Shown: positions 9,062 to 17,024, numbered from the stretch's first letter. The stretch: DNA of 64,000 nucleotides from UBA1351 sp964627665 (GCA_964627665.1 CAZVKG010000004.1:1-64000); one strand, 5' to 3'. Notes: a model not told the origin generated them from the sequence alone. A program made the numbers and translations.

Positions 9062-9679
9062 TTAAAATGTTTCTTTGATAAAATCAAGGCTACCGCTTCT
9101 AGCCCCTAATAATCGTTCCATATTGTAAATAAATGCATTGATTTTTTTCTCCAAATCCATCATTGGATTTTCAAAATTATCGCTGTCAAATACCGTGTTT
9201 GCATAGATTAAAATCATTTCAATGCTTTCATACGGATGTGGGGTACTAAACAATCCTTCTTCAATACCCTCAACACTAATATCCGCAAGAATTGGGGTCA
9301 CCTTATTAACAATCATCTTCTCTATACGTTGATGCATGAGTGCATTCTCAGGTTTATGAATATGCTCAACAATCTCTTGCTCTTCATCAACAATTTTTAG
9401 TGACATGATTACCTTAATAATCCGTTCAAAAACAGACAGAGATTTATCCTCGGCAATATTTGTTGCTTTTGCGATTATCTCGTCGCTTTGCCTCTCAATA
9501 ATGGCATTCATAATGTCTTCTTTCGTTTTAAAATGATAGTAGAGAGTCCCTCGTGCAATCCCCACTGCTTTAACGATTTCATTCGTATTGGTTTTATTAT
9601 ATCCTTGCTTCATAAAAAGTTCTTTTGCTACATCTAGAATTTCATTTTTACGTTCATCCGCTTCTTTTACAATTCGCAT
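9062..9679 (-). CDS. TetR/AcrR family transcriptional regulator of the adjacent ABC exporter
   Basis: 205 aa from ATG 9679, which has TTTTGGAGG upstream. An in-frame start at 9748 would lie upstream of the -10 box and is rejected. Helix-turn-helix: TNEIVKAVGIARGTLYYHF. The first gene of an operon with the FtsX permease and ATPase. A perfect 17-bp palindrome at 9706-9722 sits on the predicted transcription start, so autorepression relieved by a transported compound is a reasonable model. Confidence 0.87.
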   Translation of the reverse strand: MRIVKEADERKNEILDVAKELFMKQGYNKTNTNEIVKAVGIARGTLYYHFKTKEDIMNAIIERQSDEIIAKATNIAEDKSLSVFERIIKVIMSLKIVDEEQEIVEHIHKPENALMHQRIEKMIVNKVTPILADISVEGIEEGLFSTPHPYESIEMILIYANTVFDSDNFENPMMDLEKKINAFIYNMERLLGARSGSLDFIKETF

Positions 9680-9705
9680 GTTAACATCCTCCAAAACATT
9701 CACTG

Positions 9706-9722
9706 ACCGACAGCCTGTCGGT
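9706..9722. promoter_or_regulatory. Perfect 17-bp palindromic operator (8-1-8) for the TetR of the ABC exporter
   Basis: ACCGACAG-C-CTGTCGGT is a perfect inverted repeat, rich in GC against an AT-rich background, placed 6 nt downstream of the -10 box at 9729-9734. It resembles operators of QacR/AcrR-like repressors in layout. Binding by the gene product of 9062-9679 is inferred from position. Confidence 0.7.
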
Positions 9723-9728
9723 ATAATA

Positions 9729-9758
9729 ATTATATATATGCGAAGCATCTTTTGTCAA
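9729..9758 (-). promoter_or_regulatory. Promoter of the TetR-FtsX-ATPase operon
   Basis: Minus strand TTGACA (9753-9758), 18-nt spacer, TATAAT (9729-9734). The predicted start falls in the palindrome at 9706-9722. No clear terminator is visible between this promoter and the end of the BMC operon at 9805. Confidence 0.65.
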
Positions 9759-9804
9759 TACTTCGCACATTAAGGTTGGATTAGAAATAAATATGAACTA
9801 ATAA

Positions 9805-10539
9805 CTAAAACTCCTTATACCTCACTCCGTGTTTATCAATCTTCTGAATTATCCGCAGTTCTTCTGCTGTCGGCAACGGAAGAATTGATACATTCGCAGT
9901 ATTCACTCTAAATCCTGTTTGCTTCACCACTTCTTCCATTGTCGTCAATGGGCTAATCGCATCTAAATGAAGCCGTCCATCCTGATATTTAAACACGGCA
10001 AGGGGCGTAATTATACGGTCGATATTTCCTTTAGTCGTAACAAAGTCAACCTGTTCAACAAAGGTTCTCGGATCATGCTTACTTCGCCATATAAGGGCAC
10101 GCTTGACTGTCGGGATTAGGACCGCACTCCCGGCTCCACCCGGTAAGCGAACCTTAGGTTTATGATAATCTCCAATGACCGACGCATTGACATTGCCATG
10201 CATATCAAACTGGACACCAGATAAAAAAGCGACGTCAAGTTGACCGCGCATGGATAAATCAAATATTTCTTCTAACGGAAAAACGGCTTCAGATCGGGTA
10301 TATTGTTCATATCCCGCGGAAGAATATGGGGATAAATGTTGGCTTTGGGGATTCACACCACCCGGGATATTAAGGTAAGTCAAATCTTTGGCATGCATTG
10401 CCTTAGCTAATAAAATAGCGACCATAGGAAGTTGAGAAGAAACCCCATGAAAAACACGTTCTTTATCACGCAACAAATGTGCAATAGTAACGACCATAAT
10501 ATCTGCCGGATGAATTGATTGCTGAGTCTTTACTACCAT
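9805..10539 (-). CDS. CoA-transferase beta subunit (GctB/IpdB-like)
   Basis: 244 aa. The block FDLSMRGQLDVAFLSGVQ followed by NVNASVIGDYHKPKVRLPGG (about residues 90-130) is the conserved core of the glutaconate CoA-transferase beta/IpdB family. The family's catalytic glutamate (seen in GctB) is not obvious at the usual place, so a hydrolase or a transferase with another nucleophile cannot be excluded. It overlaps the alpha subunit gene by 7 nt and is the last gene of the BMC operon. The likely job is to move CoA from the acyl-CoA product of the compartment to or from another acid. Substrate unproven; no encapsulation-type helix is visible. Confidence 0.75.
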   Translation of the reverse strand: MVVKTQQSIHPADIMVVTIAHLLRDKERVFHGVSSQLPMVAILLAKAMHAKDLTYLNIPGGVNPQSQHLSPYSSAGYEQYTRSEAVFPLEEIFDLSMRGQLDVAFLSGVQFDMHGNVNASVIGDYHKPKVRLPGGAGSAVLIPTVKRALIWRSKHDPRTFVEQVDFVTTKGNIDRIITPLAVFKYQDGRLHLDAISPLTTMEEVVKQTGFRVNTANVSILPLPTAEELRIIQKIDKHGVRYKEF

Positions 10540-11363
10540 GAAAATCCTCCTCCTTTTTCTTGATCTTGTACACTGTACATATCTAAATATCCTCCAAAAC
10601 TATCTTCGTCTTTTCTCTCTAAAAATTCCCGTAGCACTTTATCTTGAACATCATAATGTCCCGGCAAAGATCCAGGAGCACTTCCCCGTGGCATGAGGAC
10701 AATGGCTTCCACTAAAAAACCCGGGATAACAACTTTATCTTGATTTAGACGCACTTGTGCATTTGATATAATCTTTTCCGTCGATAAAATGACGCGTTTA
10801 GCTGCTCTTGACATTAATAGGTCATCAAACTTTGGACCGTCTATGATTGCGTTTCCCTCTTCATCGCATGCATTGACATGAATAATAGCAACATCCGGTC
10901 GAATCGCTTTAACCACCGTAATCTCTTCACCGCAAAAGGGATCTATCACTTTATCAAAATATGGATTCGCTTCAATGAGATCACTAATCTGTAATCCCCG
11001 AACCGGCATAAAGGGTACTCCGATTTTCGCAGCATTTAGAGCACTAATAACCGTATAGCAGGCATGTTCATTAGCTTGAACTGACCCGTTTTCAACCGCT
11101 TTACGATAATAAGTCGCCAATCCGTACTCTGTTTCATAACTAATAAAGCCTGCATCAACGCTTTCAACACAGCCACCACGCACCAATACGTCAACATCAT
11201 GGGCACCTGCCGTTTTAACTACTTTAAGGGATGTCTTTTGTTGTCGCACCAGCTCACGTACAAGTCCCATGGGAGAACGGTGGAGAACATTCCCTCCAAT
11301 GGCTATCCAGCTACCATCTTTTATTGTTTCAATCGCCTTTGAACACGAGATTATTTTTTTCAT
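10533..11363 (-). CDS. CoA-transferase alpha subunit (GctA/IpdA-like)
   Basis: 276 aa. The N-terminal AIGGNVLHRSPMGLVRELVR (residues 21-40) and the central IRPDVAIIHVNACDEEGNA are typical of alpha subunits of family I CoA-transferases of the GctA/IpdA type. It pairs with the overlapping beta gene downstream. It starts 8 nt after the CoA-disulfide-reductase-like gene and belongs to the end of the BMC operon. The position suggests it handles the acyl-CoA made by the aldehyde dehydrogenase, as an alternative to PduL or to save the thioester energy; this is inference. Confidence 0.78.
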   Translation of the reverse strand: MKKIISCSKAIETIKDGSWIAIGGNVLHRSPMGLVRELVRQQKTSLKVVKTAGAHDVDVLVRGGCVESVDAGFISYETEYGLATYYRKAVENGSVQANEHACYTVISALNAAKIGVPFMPVRGLQISDLIEANPYFDKVIDPFCGEEITVVKAIRPDVAIIHVNACDEEGNAIIDGPKFDDLLMSRAAKRVILSTEKIISNAQVRLNQDKVVIPGFLVEAIVLMPRGSAPGSLPGHYDVQDKVLREFLERKDEDSFGGYLDMYSVQDQEKGGGFSW

Positions 11364-11371
11364 AATACCTC

Positions 11372-12709
11372 CTATTTCATTGCATTACATGCAATATGCA
11401 TGGCATCCCAAACTTCCGCAAATGGAGGGGCATAGCCAAAGTCAACCCAACCCATTTCATCCACTGGAATTCTAGTATGTATTGCCAATGCAAATGTATT
11501 GATTCTAAGTGCTGTTCCTGAGTATCCCACCGCTTGAGCACCAAGAATCCTTCGCGTCTTGGAATCAATGACAAGCTTTATTTTAATCGGTTGAGGATTA
11601 GGATAATAAGGAGCATGATTTAAGGCCTGAACCGTTACCGTCTTATAATCAAAATTTTCCATGATGGCTTCCGTTTCGGAAAGTCCTGTTTTGGCTCCTT
11701 CCATCTCACATACTTTAATCATTGATGTTCCTAGTGCCTGGGTAAATCCTGCTTTTTCACCACATATGATGGCACCTGCCATTTTACCTTGCTTGTTGGC
11801 ATTGGTTCCAAGAGGAATATAGTTTTCTCCATGATCTTTTACCTGATGATAGACCGTTGCACAATCGCCTGCAGCATATACATCTTCAACATTTGTCTTC
11901 ATCTCTGGATTAATGATTACTGCACCATTGCGAGCACATTTAATCTCCGTATTTTTCAAGAATCCTGTATTGGGACGCACACCGATACATACAAGAACTA
12001 AATCTGCTACATATTGGTTTTTATCCGTATGGACATAAGTCTGTCGTGCATTAATAGCTTCTAGACTCTCTACACGTTCATTACACCTGATATTTGCCCC
12101 TTGCTTTTTAAGCTCTGCTTCTAATTCAAAGGCCATTTCTTTATCTAAATGTGGTAAGATTTGATTTTTAAATTCTATTAAGGTGACTTTTTTATCCAAT
12201 CCCAAGGCAGCTTCTACGAGTTCAACGCCTATAAATCCGGCACCAATTATGATGACATTTTGCACATCATCATTTTTTATAATGGCTTTAATGGCTTTTC
12301 CATCCTCGATTGTCGATAAGGTCTTGACTACCGGATGATGAATCCCTTCCCAGTCCGGGAGAATGGGACTCGCTCCGGAAGCAATGAGCAACTTATCATA
12401 TGTATCACTAAAAATGGCACCTGTAGTCAAATCCTTCACTGTAATTTGTTTTTCTCTTTCATCTACACTTAATACTTCATGAAAGAGATGAATTGCCATT
12501 CCCATTTTTTCAAACTGAGCTTTTGTACGTATGATCATTTTGTTTTCATCAACAATTTCATCGCCAACATAATAGGGCAAGCCACACGCTCCATAAGAAA
12601 GTGTGCCTCCTTTTTCATATACAACAACTTCTGAATCATAACGCATTCGACGAATTTTACTGGCAGCACTCATGCCTGCCGCAACGCCTCCAATAATTAT
12701 TGTCTTCAT
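11372..12709 (-). CDS. CoA-disulfide reductase/NADH oxidase-like FAD flavoprotein
   Basis: 445 aa from ATG 12709 (AGGAGGTG upstream; the GTG at 12715 is less likely). N-terminal FAD motif (IIIGGVAAGMSAASKIRR), single redox cysteine in SYGACGLPYYVG (about residue 43), NAD(P) motif (VIIIGAGFIGVELVEAAL) and second FAD motif (VYAAGDCATV). This is the CoADR/NOX/polysulfide reductase (Npsr) group; no C-terminal rhodanese domain is present. In the BMC operon it could regenerate NAD+, keep CoA in the thiol form, or act on a sulfur compound. The last option would be notable if the substrate is methylthioribose. No encapsulation peptide is seen. Confidence 0.82.
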   Translation of the reverse strand: MKTIIIGGVAAGMSAASKIRRMRYDSEVVVYEKGGTLSYGACGLPYYVGDEIVDENKMIIRTKAQFEKMGMAIHLFHEVLSVDEREKQITVKDLTTGAIFSDTYDKLLIASGASPILPDWEGIHHPVVKTLSTIEDGKAIKAIIKNDDVQNVIIIGAGFIGVELVEAALGLDKKVTLIEFKNQILPHLDKEMAFELEAELKKQGANIRCNERVESLEAINARQTYVHTDKNQYVADLVLVCIGVRPNTGFLKNTEIKCARNGAVIINPEMKTNVEDVYAAGDCATVYHQVKDHGENYIPLGTNANKQGKMAGAIICGEKAGFTQALGTSMIKVCEMEGAKTGLSETEAIMENFDYKTVTVQALNHAPYYPNPQPIKIKLVIDSKTRRILGAQAVGYSGTALRINTFALAIHTRIPVDEMGWVDFGYAPPFAEVWDAMHIACNAMK

Positions 12710-12720
12710 GTCCACACCTC

Positions 12721-13845
12721 CTATAGCCCTTTCACTAATAATTCTACTAATTCATTATGGGTAAATTGAACCGGACTCGTTATTCGACATGGATCTTCCA
12801 ATGCTTTTGTTGCAATATCACTTAAATCTTCCTTTTGAACACCAATTTTTGATAATGCATCCGGTATATTTAATTTTACATTCATTTGTTTAATTTTACC
12901 GATTAGACCATAGCTCGACCCCGGTGCTCTTAATGCTTTTCCAATTGAATGAATTCGTACTGTTCTATCCTTTTTAAGCAAGCCATCAATGACTATTGGC
13001 AGCAAAACAGCATTACACAATCCGTGTGGAAGGTGATATCGCCCCCCCAATTGATGTGCTATAGCATGAACATATCCTAAGGATGCATTTGAAAAAGCAA
13101 CACCTGCCATAAATTGAGCTTGCGCCATAGCTTCTCTCGCTTTTTTATTTGTTCCATCATTATATGCCTCTAGCAAATACTGCCCTATAAGCTCCATTGC
13201 TTTTATGGCATATGCGTCTGTTAAGGCATTTGCATCTGTGGAAAAATAGGCTTCAATTGCATGTGTTAGGGCATCCATACCTGTTGCACCTGTTAAAGAT
13301 GGAGGCATAGACAGCAAGGTCTGTGTGTCATTGACTGATATAGCCGGAATTAAAGCATCGTCGATTATGGCTAACTTGACTTTTTCTTGTGTATCCGAAA
13401 TAATTGCAAAACGAGTCACCTCTGAACCTGTACCTGATGTTGTATTCACTGCAACAATCGGAAGCACCTGATGGTGTATTTTATGAACACCTACAAAGGT
13501 CTTGATTGGTTCTTGTGTCTGACTCATGAGAGCAACACCTTTCCCTAGATCATGGGCAGAACCACCACCTAATGTTAATATAAAATCACATGAAACCCCT
13601 GAAATATATTGACAGGCCTCTTCAACTAAGTCTATGGTTGGATCCGGTTTTGTTTTGTCAAAAACCTTGAATTTTATTTTTGCCAATGAAAAAACTTCTA
13701 TAATTCTTTCATATGTTTGACTTTTCCGCATATATTTATCTGTGATGATAAAGGCACTTTTCCAGCCTTTCTTTCGTATTTCACCTAAAAGTTGTTCAAT
13801 TGCTTGTTCTCCAAATAGATTGATTGTCGGCAAATTAAACTGCAT
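12721..13845 (-). CDS. Iron-containing alcohol dehydrogenase (group III), BMC operon
   Basis: 374 aa from ATG 13845 with GGAG upstream; a longer frame overlaps the preceding gene. Coenzyme-binding GGGSAHDLGKG and metal-binding histidines in ALTHAIEAYFST and YVHAIAHQLGGRYHLPHGLCNA identify the Fe-ADH family. In ethanolamine, propanediol and similar compartments this enzyme reduces part of the aldehyde to an alcohol and recycles NADH made by the aldehyde dehydrogenase. Here the expected reaction is acetaldehyde to ethanol or methylthioacetaldehyde to methylthioethanol. No terminal targeting helix is evident, so it may bind other cargo or act outside the shell. Confidence 0.88.
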   Translation of the reverse strand: MQFNLPTINLFGEQAIEQLLGEIRKKGWKSAFIITDKYMRKSQTYERIIEVFSLAKIKFKVFDKTKPDPTIDLVEEACQYISGVSCDFILTLGGGSAHDLGKGVALMSQTQEPIKTFVGVHKIHHQVLPIVAVNTTSGTGSEVTRFAIISDTQEKVKLAIIDDALIPAISVNDTQTLLSMPPSLTGATGMDALTHAIEAYFSTDANALTDAYAIKAMELIGQYLLEAYNDGTNKKAREAMAQAQFMAGVAFSNASLGYVHAIAHQLGGRYHLPHGLCNAVLLPIVIDGLLKKDRTVRIHSIGKALRAPGSSYGLIGKIKQMNVKLNIPDALSKIGVQKEDLSDIATKALEDPCRITSPVQFTHNELVELLVKGL

Positions 13846-13849
13846 CCTC

Positions 13850-14917
13850 TCACACTCCTTCAGAATGAAGTCGATTTTGAAGAACACTGGTTAGGGTGCT
13901 AATGGCTTGTAGTAAATATTTTGTACTAGGTAAAGGCTTGGCTTCTTCAATCATCTTTTCTACAATTGGATACCAAGGGTAGCTTTCTTGGTCTTCTATA
14001 AAATTGCTTTTTCTTGTAGGATTTCCACATTTTCGTCCTACTTGCTTATCGATTTCTTTTTGTGTGATCTTTTTCATGACTTCTATAGCAATTTCCTTCT
14101 GCTGGCTCTTTGCATTCAATCCAAATGACCAAGTAACATTCCAAGATTCTTTTAAAGCAGCAAAGCCCATCTGATGAGGATTTATACATGACCCATTCAT
14201 AACAGCACCAAGTTGACCTCCCCAAGTAACTGCCATATCAACCTTATCTGACTGAAGTTTTTCGCAAATCTCATCATTGCCAAACGTTCTAACCTTAGGT
14301 TCACTATATTTCATGGCCTTTTGATAAAGGTCAACAAGCTGACCTATCTTTTCTTCATCTTCTATCACCATGCCCAATTCATTAATGGGCTGAATATTTA
14401 AGGCCCGAAAATAAGGCAATGTATCTAAAAAAAGTTCAGATGGATGTGCTTTTAAGGCAAATTGATTGTTTGCTTCTTGTCTCTCTAAATAATCAATAAT
14501 CTCTAAAATACTGATGCTTTCTTTAAATTCTTTTTGGACTCGATTCTTACGATATACAAGAATGTGGCCGTCACAAAAAGATGGGTACAAATATTGTCTT
14601 CCTTGATAATACATTTCTCTCTGTATTGCCAGCAAAACATCCTCTAAATTATTATTCTTTTCTTCTTGGTGTACTGGCGATAGATAACCTTCTTCTACAA
14701 AAAAAGGTAACCATAAATGCCCAGCTACCATGACAATATCATATTCCTCTTCTTTAAAAGCATCCATAAGTTTGCCATAATAATCAGCGAAAGAATATAT
14801 ATCTATATCAATATGAATACCAAGCTCTTTTTCTATCGGTCGAATAAGAGTATCTTTTTTTTCTTGATAGGTATAAACTGCAGGATCACCTACGCCTAAT
14901 ATACGAATTGTTTCCAT
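13850..14917 (-). CDS. Family 1 solute-binding-like protein without signal peptide, embedded in the BMC operon
   Basis: 355 aa. The overall pattern (METIRILGVGD..., an ELGIHIDIDIYSFADYYGKL segment, YDIVMVAGHLWLPFFVEEGYL, later VDMAVTWGGQLGAV and WSFGLNA) is that of periplasmic-type family 1 extracellular solute-binding proteins. However, the N-terminus begins directly with the first beta strand: no signal peptide and no lipobox cysteine. It must therefore be cytoplasmic. It sits 4 nt from the BMC-T gene and 4 nt from the alcohol dehydrogenase gene. It may be an intracellular binding protein, a chaperone for a pathway intermediate, or a repurposed enzyme. Function unknown. Confidence 0.65.
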   Translation of the reverse strand: METIRILGVGDPAVYTYQEKKDTLIRPIEKELGIHIDIDIYSFADYYGKLMDAFKEEEYDIVMVAGHLWLPFFVEEGYLSPVHQEEKNNNLEDVLLAIQREMYYQGRQYLYPSFCDGHILVYRKNRVQKEFKESISILEIIDYLERQEANNQFALKAHPSELFLDTLPYFRALNIQPINELGMVIEDEEKIGQLVDLYQKAMKYSEPKVRTFGNDEICEKLQSDKVDMAVTWGGQLGAVMNGSCINPHQMGFAALKESWNVTWSFGLNAKSQQKEIAIEVMKKITQKEIDKQVGRKCGNPTRKSNFIEDQESYPWYPIVEKMIEEAKPLPSTKYLLQAISTLTSVLQNRLHSEGV

Positions 14918-14921
14918 TTGA

Positions 14922-15455
14922 TCACCTCATAACTTCTTCAAATAACCAGGGTTCAACATTTGTTAATATTTCTCCGCATTTAATAAATTCTTTAGCTCCA
15001 CGAATATCCGCAACACCACCAGACATAACAACGACTGCTTGTCCTTCTAGCGCCTCTGTATACTTCATTTGTACAACCCTTAAATCAAAACTATGCAGTA
15101 ACACATTGCATAACTCAAAGGCCTTTGCATGGCTTGTTTGTTGAAATATCAGAACATTTTCCACCCTGTCTTGCGAATATAAATCCTCATTAAATACAGG
15201 CACCATAAGGGAATGTATTTTTCCCATCCATCCAATGTCAAAGAGGCCTTCTTGCTCTATGCCTATCTCCATAGCATATTCAATACTTCCGTGTTCTCCC
15301 TGCATCATAATCATATATTTTGCTCCCGGAAAAATCTTCGCCTGTATATGCGTAAGTTTGACGCGCTTTACAATATCATTGAGAACTTTCATTCCTTGAG
15401 GTATCGTCGAATATTCTAAAATGCCAATAGCTCCTTCTTGCTTGAACAAATGCAT
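14922..15455 (-). CDS. BMC-T shell protein (tandem BMC domains)
   Basis: 177 aa with AAGGTGGTGA just upstream of the ATG. Two BMC domains are visible: one starting EGAIGILEYSTIPQGMKVLN (residues 7-26) and a second starting NVLIFQQTSHAKAFELCNVL (about 99-118). The length is close to PduT-type trimers (about 180 aa). Such proteins form pseudohexameric tiles, often with a gated or metal-containing pore; no obvious iron-sulfur cysteine is present in the pore loop region. It belongs to the shell set of this operon with four BMC-H and one BMC-P. Confidence 0.88.
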   Translation of the reverse strand: MHLFKQEGAIGILEYSTIPQGMKVLNDIVKRVKLTHIQAKIFPGAKYMIMMQGEHGSIEYAMEIGIEQEGLFDIGWMGKIHSLMVPVFNEDLYSQDRVENVLIFQQTSHAKAFELCNVLLHSFDLRVVQMKYTEALEGQAVVVMSGGVADIRGAKEFIKCGEILTNVEPWLFEEVMR

Positions 15456-15477
15456 TCACCACCTTACATTCTCATAA

Positions 15478-15717
15478 TCACTCATCAACAATACCTATAA
15501 TAATGGCATCAATAGGCTGCTTAATATTGTTATTCATGGCATAAACCGTATTGTGCCCTTCGGTAATTATAACCTTATCTCCAATCCCTGCTCCGATTTG
15601 ATCCACTGCAATAATTGTTTCTTTCGATTCTAATTCTACTCGCATGAATTTAGAGCCAACAAGGGTTTGATGTTTTTTCGTTGACACAATATTTCCAATC
15701 ACTTTTCCAATGCGCAT
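15478..15717 (-). CDS. BMC-P pentameric vertex protein (EutN/CcmL/PduN family)
   Basis: 79 aa. Starts MRIGKVIGNIVSTKKHQTL, has DQIGAGIGDKVIITEG and ends AIIIGIVDE, the complete EutN/CcmL beta-barrel pattern at normal length. Such pentamers cap the vertices of the polyhedral shell. It lies between PduL (24 nt) and BMC-T (22 nt) in the BMC operon. As the only BMC-P in the window it should be required for a closed shell. Confidence 0.93.
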   Translation of the reverse strand: MRIGKVIGNIVSTKKHQTLVGSKFMRVELESKETIIAVDQIGAGIGDKVIITEGHNTVYAMNNNIKQPIDAIIIGIVDE

Positions 15718-15741
15718 TATATCACTTCTTTCTCTGACATT

Positions 15742-16404
15742 TTACGACAGTAACACCGTTGCTAAATCTCCATTTTGAACGCGAAATGCATTTCCATCAT
15801 CTGTATCAATATGCAACTCTAGTACATAGTTTTCATGTACTTTACAACTGACATGATCCATCCGTCCTGCTTTTTCACCATCTAATACGACGGAGACTTC
15901 GTCACCGGATTTTACATTCATCCGCTTCGCATCATCAATAGAAAGATGCAAATGTCGCGTTGCAATAATACATCCTTTTTCAATTGTCACACGACCTTTT
16001 GGTCCTATTAGGGTAATTGCTTCAGAATTGTCTAGATTTCCGGAATTACGAACAGGTGGATTTAATTTTAACTGGCGTGCATCCGTTGCTGATATTTCGA
16101 CTTGTGTAGCCCCACGCTCAGGTCCAAGAATACGAACATTATTGATTTGAAAGGTTTTTCCTTGATACTCCGTCATGAGTGTCACTGTTTCTCGGCACGC
16201 ATATTCACCTGTTTGTTTGAGATCTTTTAACTTATTTAGTGTATAGCCTTGACCGAACAAAATTTCCACGTCTTGCTTTTTTAAGTGCACGTGCCGATTG
16301 GATATTCCAATTGGCACGGCATATTGATATCCTTGTTCTTCGGTGATTTGTCGAAGAACTTGCGTTGTCACTAAGGCTATATACTTTTCGTTGAGTTTCA
16401 TCAC
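15742..16404 (-). CDS. pduL: Phosphate acyltransferase PduL
   Basis: 220 aa. The PduL zinc-binding histidine motifs are present: SNRHVHLKK (about residues 36-44) and TRHLHLS in the second half, with LHIDTDDGNA near the C-terminus. It converts the acyl-CoA made by the aldehyde dehydrogenase to acyl-phosphate and recycles CoA inside the compartment, allowing ATP formation by acetate kinase in the cytosol. Residues 1-25 form a predicted amphipathic helix (KYIALVTTQVLRQITEEQG), the usual encapsulation peptide of BMC-associated PduL. It follows the BMC-H gene by 3 nt. Confidence 0.93.
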   Translation of the reverse strand: MMKLNEKYIALVTTQVLRQITEEQGYQYAVPIGISNRHVHLKKQDVEILFGQGYTLNKLKDLKQTGEYACRETVTLMTEYQGKTFQINNVRILGPERGATQVEISATDARQLKLNPPVRNSGNLDNSEAITLIGPKGRVTIEKGCIIATRHLHLSIDDAKRMNVKSGDEVSVVLDGEKAGRMDHVSCKVHENYVLELHIDTDDGNAFRVQNGDLATVLLS

Positions 16405-16407
16405 TAT

Positions 16408-16746
16408 TTACATTTTCGGTAAAATTGATGCCATGTTGTTATGTGGACGTGGAATCACATGAACAGCAATCAATTCTCCCAATCGAGACGCCGCTTCCGA
16501 ACCTGATTCTGTTGCTGCTTTAACAGCACCGACATCACCTTGTATTGTTACGGTAATTAATCCGGACCCAATTTTTTCCATTCCTACTAGTTCAACTTCT
16601 GCTGATTTCAACATATTATCTGCCGCTTCTAATGCCGCCGTGAGGCCTCGTGTCTCTATAAAACCTATCGCATTTCCCATAATCTTTTTTACCTCCTGCG
16701 TTGATTTTTTTACTGAATTTGATTTCTTCGCTACGTTATCACTCAT
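16408..16746 (-). CDS. BMC-H hexameric shell protein with possible N-terminal extension (two start sites)
   Basis: A canonical BMC-H domain starts at GNAIGFIETRGLTAALEAAD, with the pore-lining KIGSGL. Two starts are plausible. The ATG at 16746 overlaps the upstream stop (ATGA) and has GGAG upstream, giving 112 aa with a lysine/serine-rich 22-residue extension. The ATG at 16680 has a stronger AGGAGGT at 10 nt and gives a standard 90-aa protein. The domain is nearly the same as in the protein at 17025-17300, so the extension is the main difference. This recalls PduB/PduB', where the longer form links shell to cargo. Confidence 0.9.
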   Translation of the reverse strand: MSDNVAKKSNSVKKSTQEVKKIMGNAIGFIETRGLTAALEAADNMLKSAEVELVGMEKIGSGLITVTIQGDVGAVKAATESGSEAASRLGELIAVHVIPRPHNNMASILPKM

Positions 16747-17021
16747 TGAAAGACTCCTTTTTCAAAATACATCATTAATTCCCTTGGTGGATTCGCTATG
16801 ACTTCAGCAACTTTCAATAACGTTGTTTCCTGATACATATTTTTAATTTCGTCAATTGCAATATTTAAATCTGATACAGTTCCTTCAAAAACAACGGTTA
16901 TTAATCGACCTCCCAATGCTTTTTTACAATGAATAATCTTACAATTAACCATTTTCATTATTTGATCACTTGCTAAATACCCATTAACAAGATTTTGAAT
17001 CTCTATAATTCCAATCGCCAT
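16743..17021 (-). CDS. BMC-H-like shell protein, divergent
   Basis: 92 aa. It has the BMC fold pattern (AIGIIEIQNLVNGYLASDQI at the N-terminus, KVAEVIANPPREL at the C-terminus). The usual pore stretch KIGSGL is replaced by KKALGGRLITVVFEG, and two cysteine/histidine residues (VNCKIIHCKK) precede it. So it should form a tile with a different pore. It is 3 nt downstream of the canonical BMC-H gene and overlaps the next BMC-H start by ATGA. The C-terminal FEKGVFQ is short; no fusion domain. Confidence 0.82.
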   Translation of the reverse strand: MAIGIIEIQNLVNGYLASDQIMKMVNCKIIHCKKALGGRLITVVFEGTVSDLNIAIDEIKNMYQETTLLKVAEVIANPPRELMMYFEKGVFQ

Positions 17022-17024
17022 AAA

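Noticed and set aside
9679..9748. Longer N-terminus for the TetR of the ABC exporter
   Set aside because: This start would be upstream of the -10 box and inside the operator; the ATG at 9679 has a good ribosome binding site.
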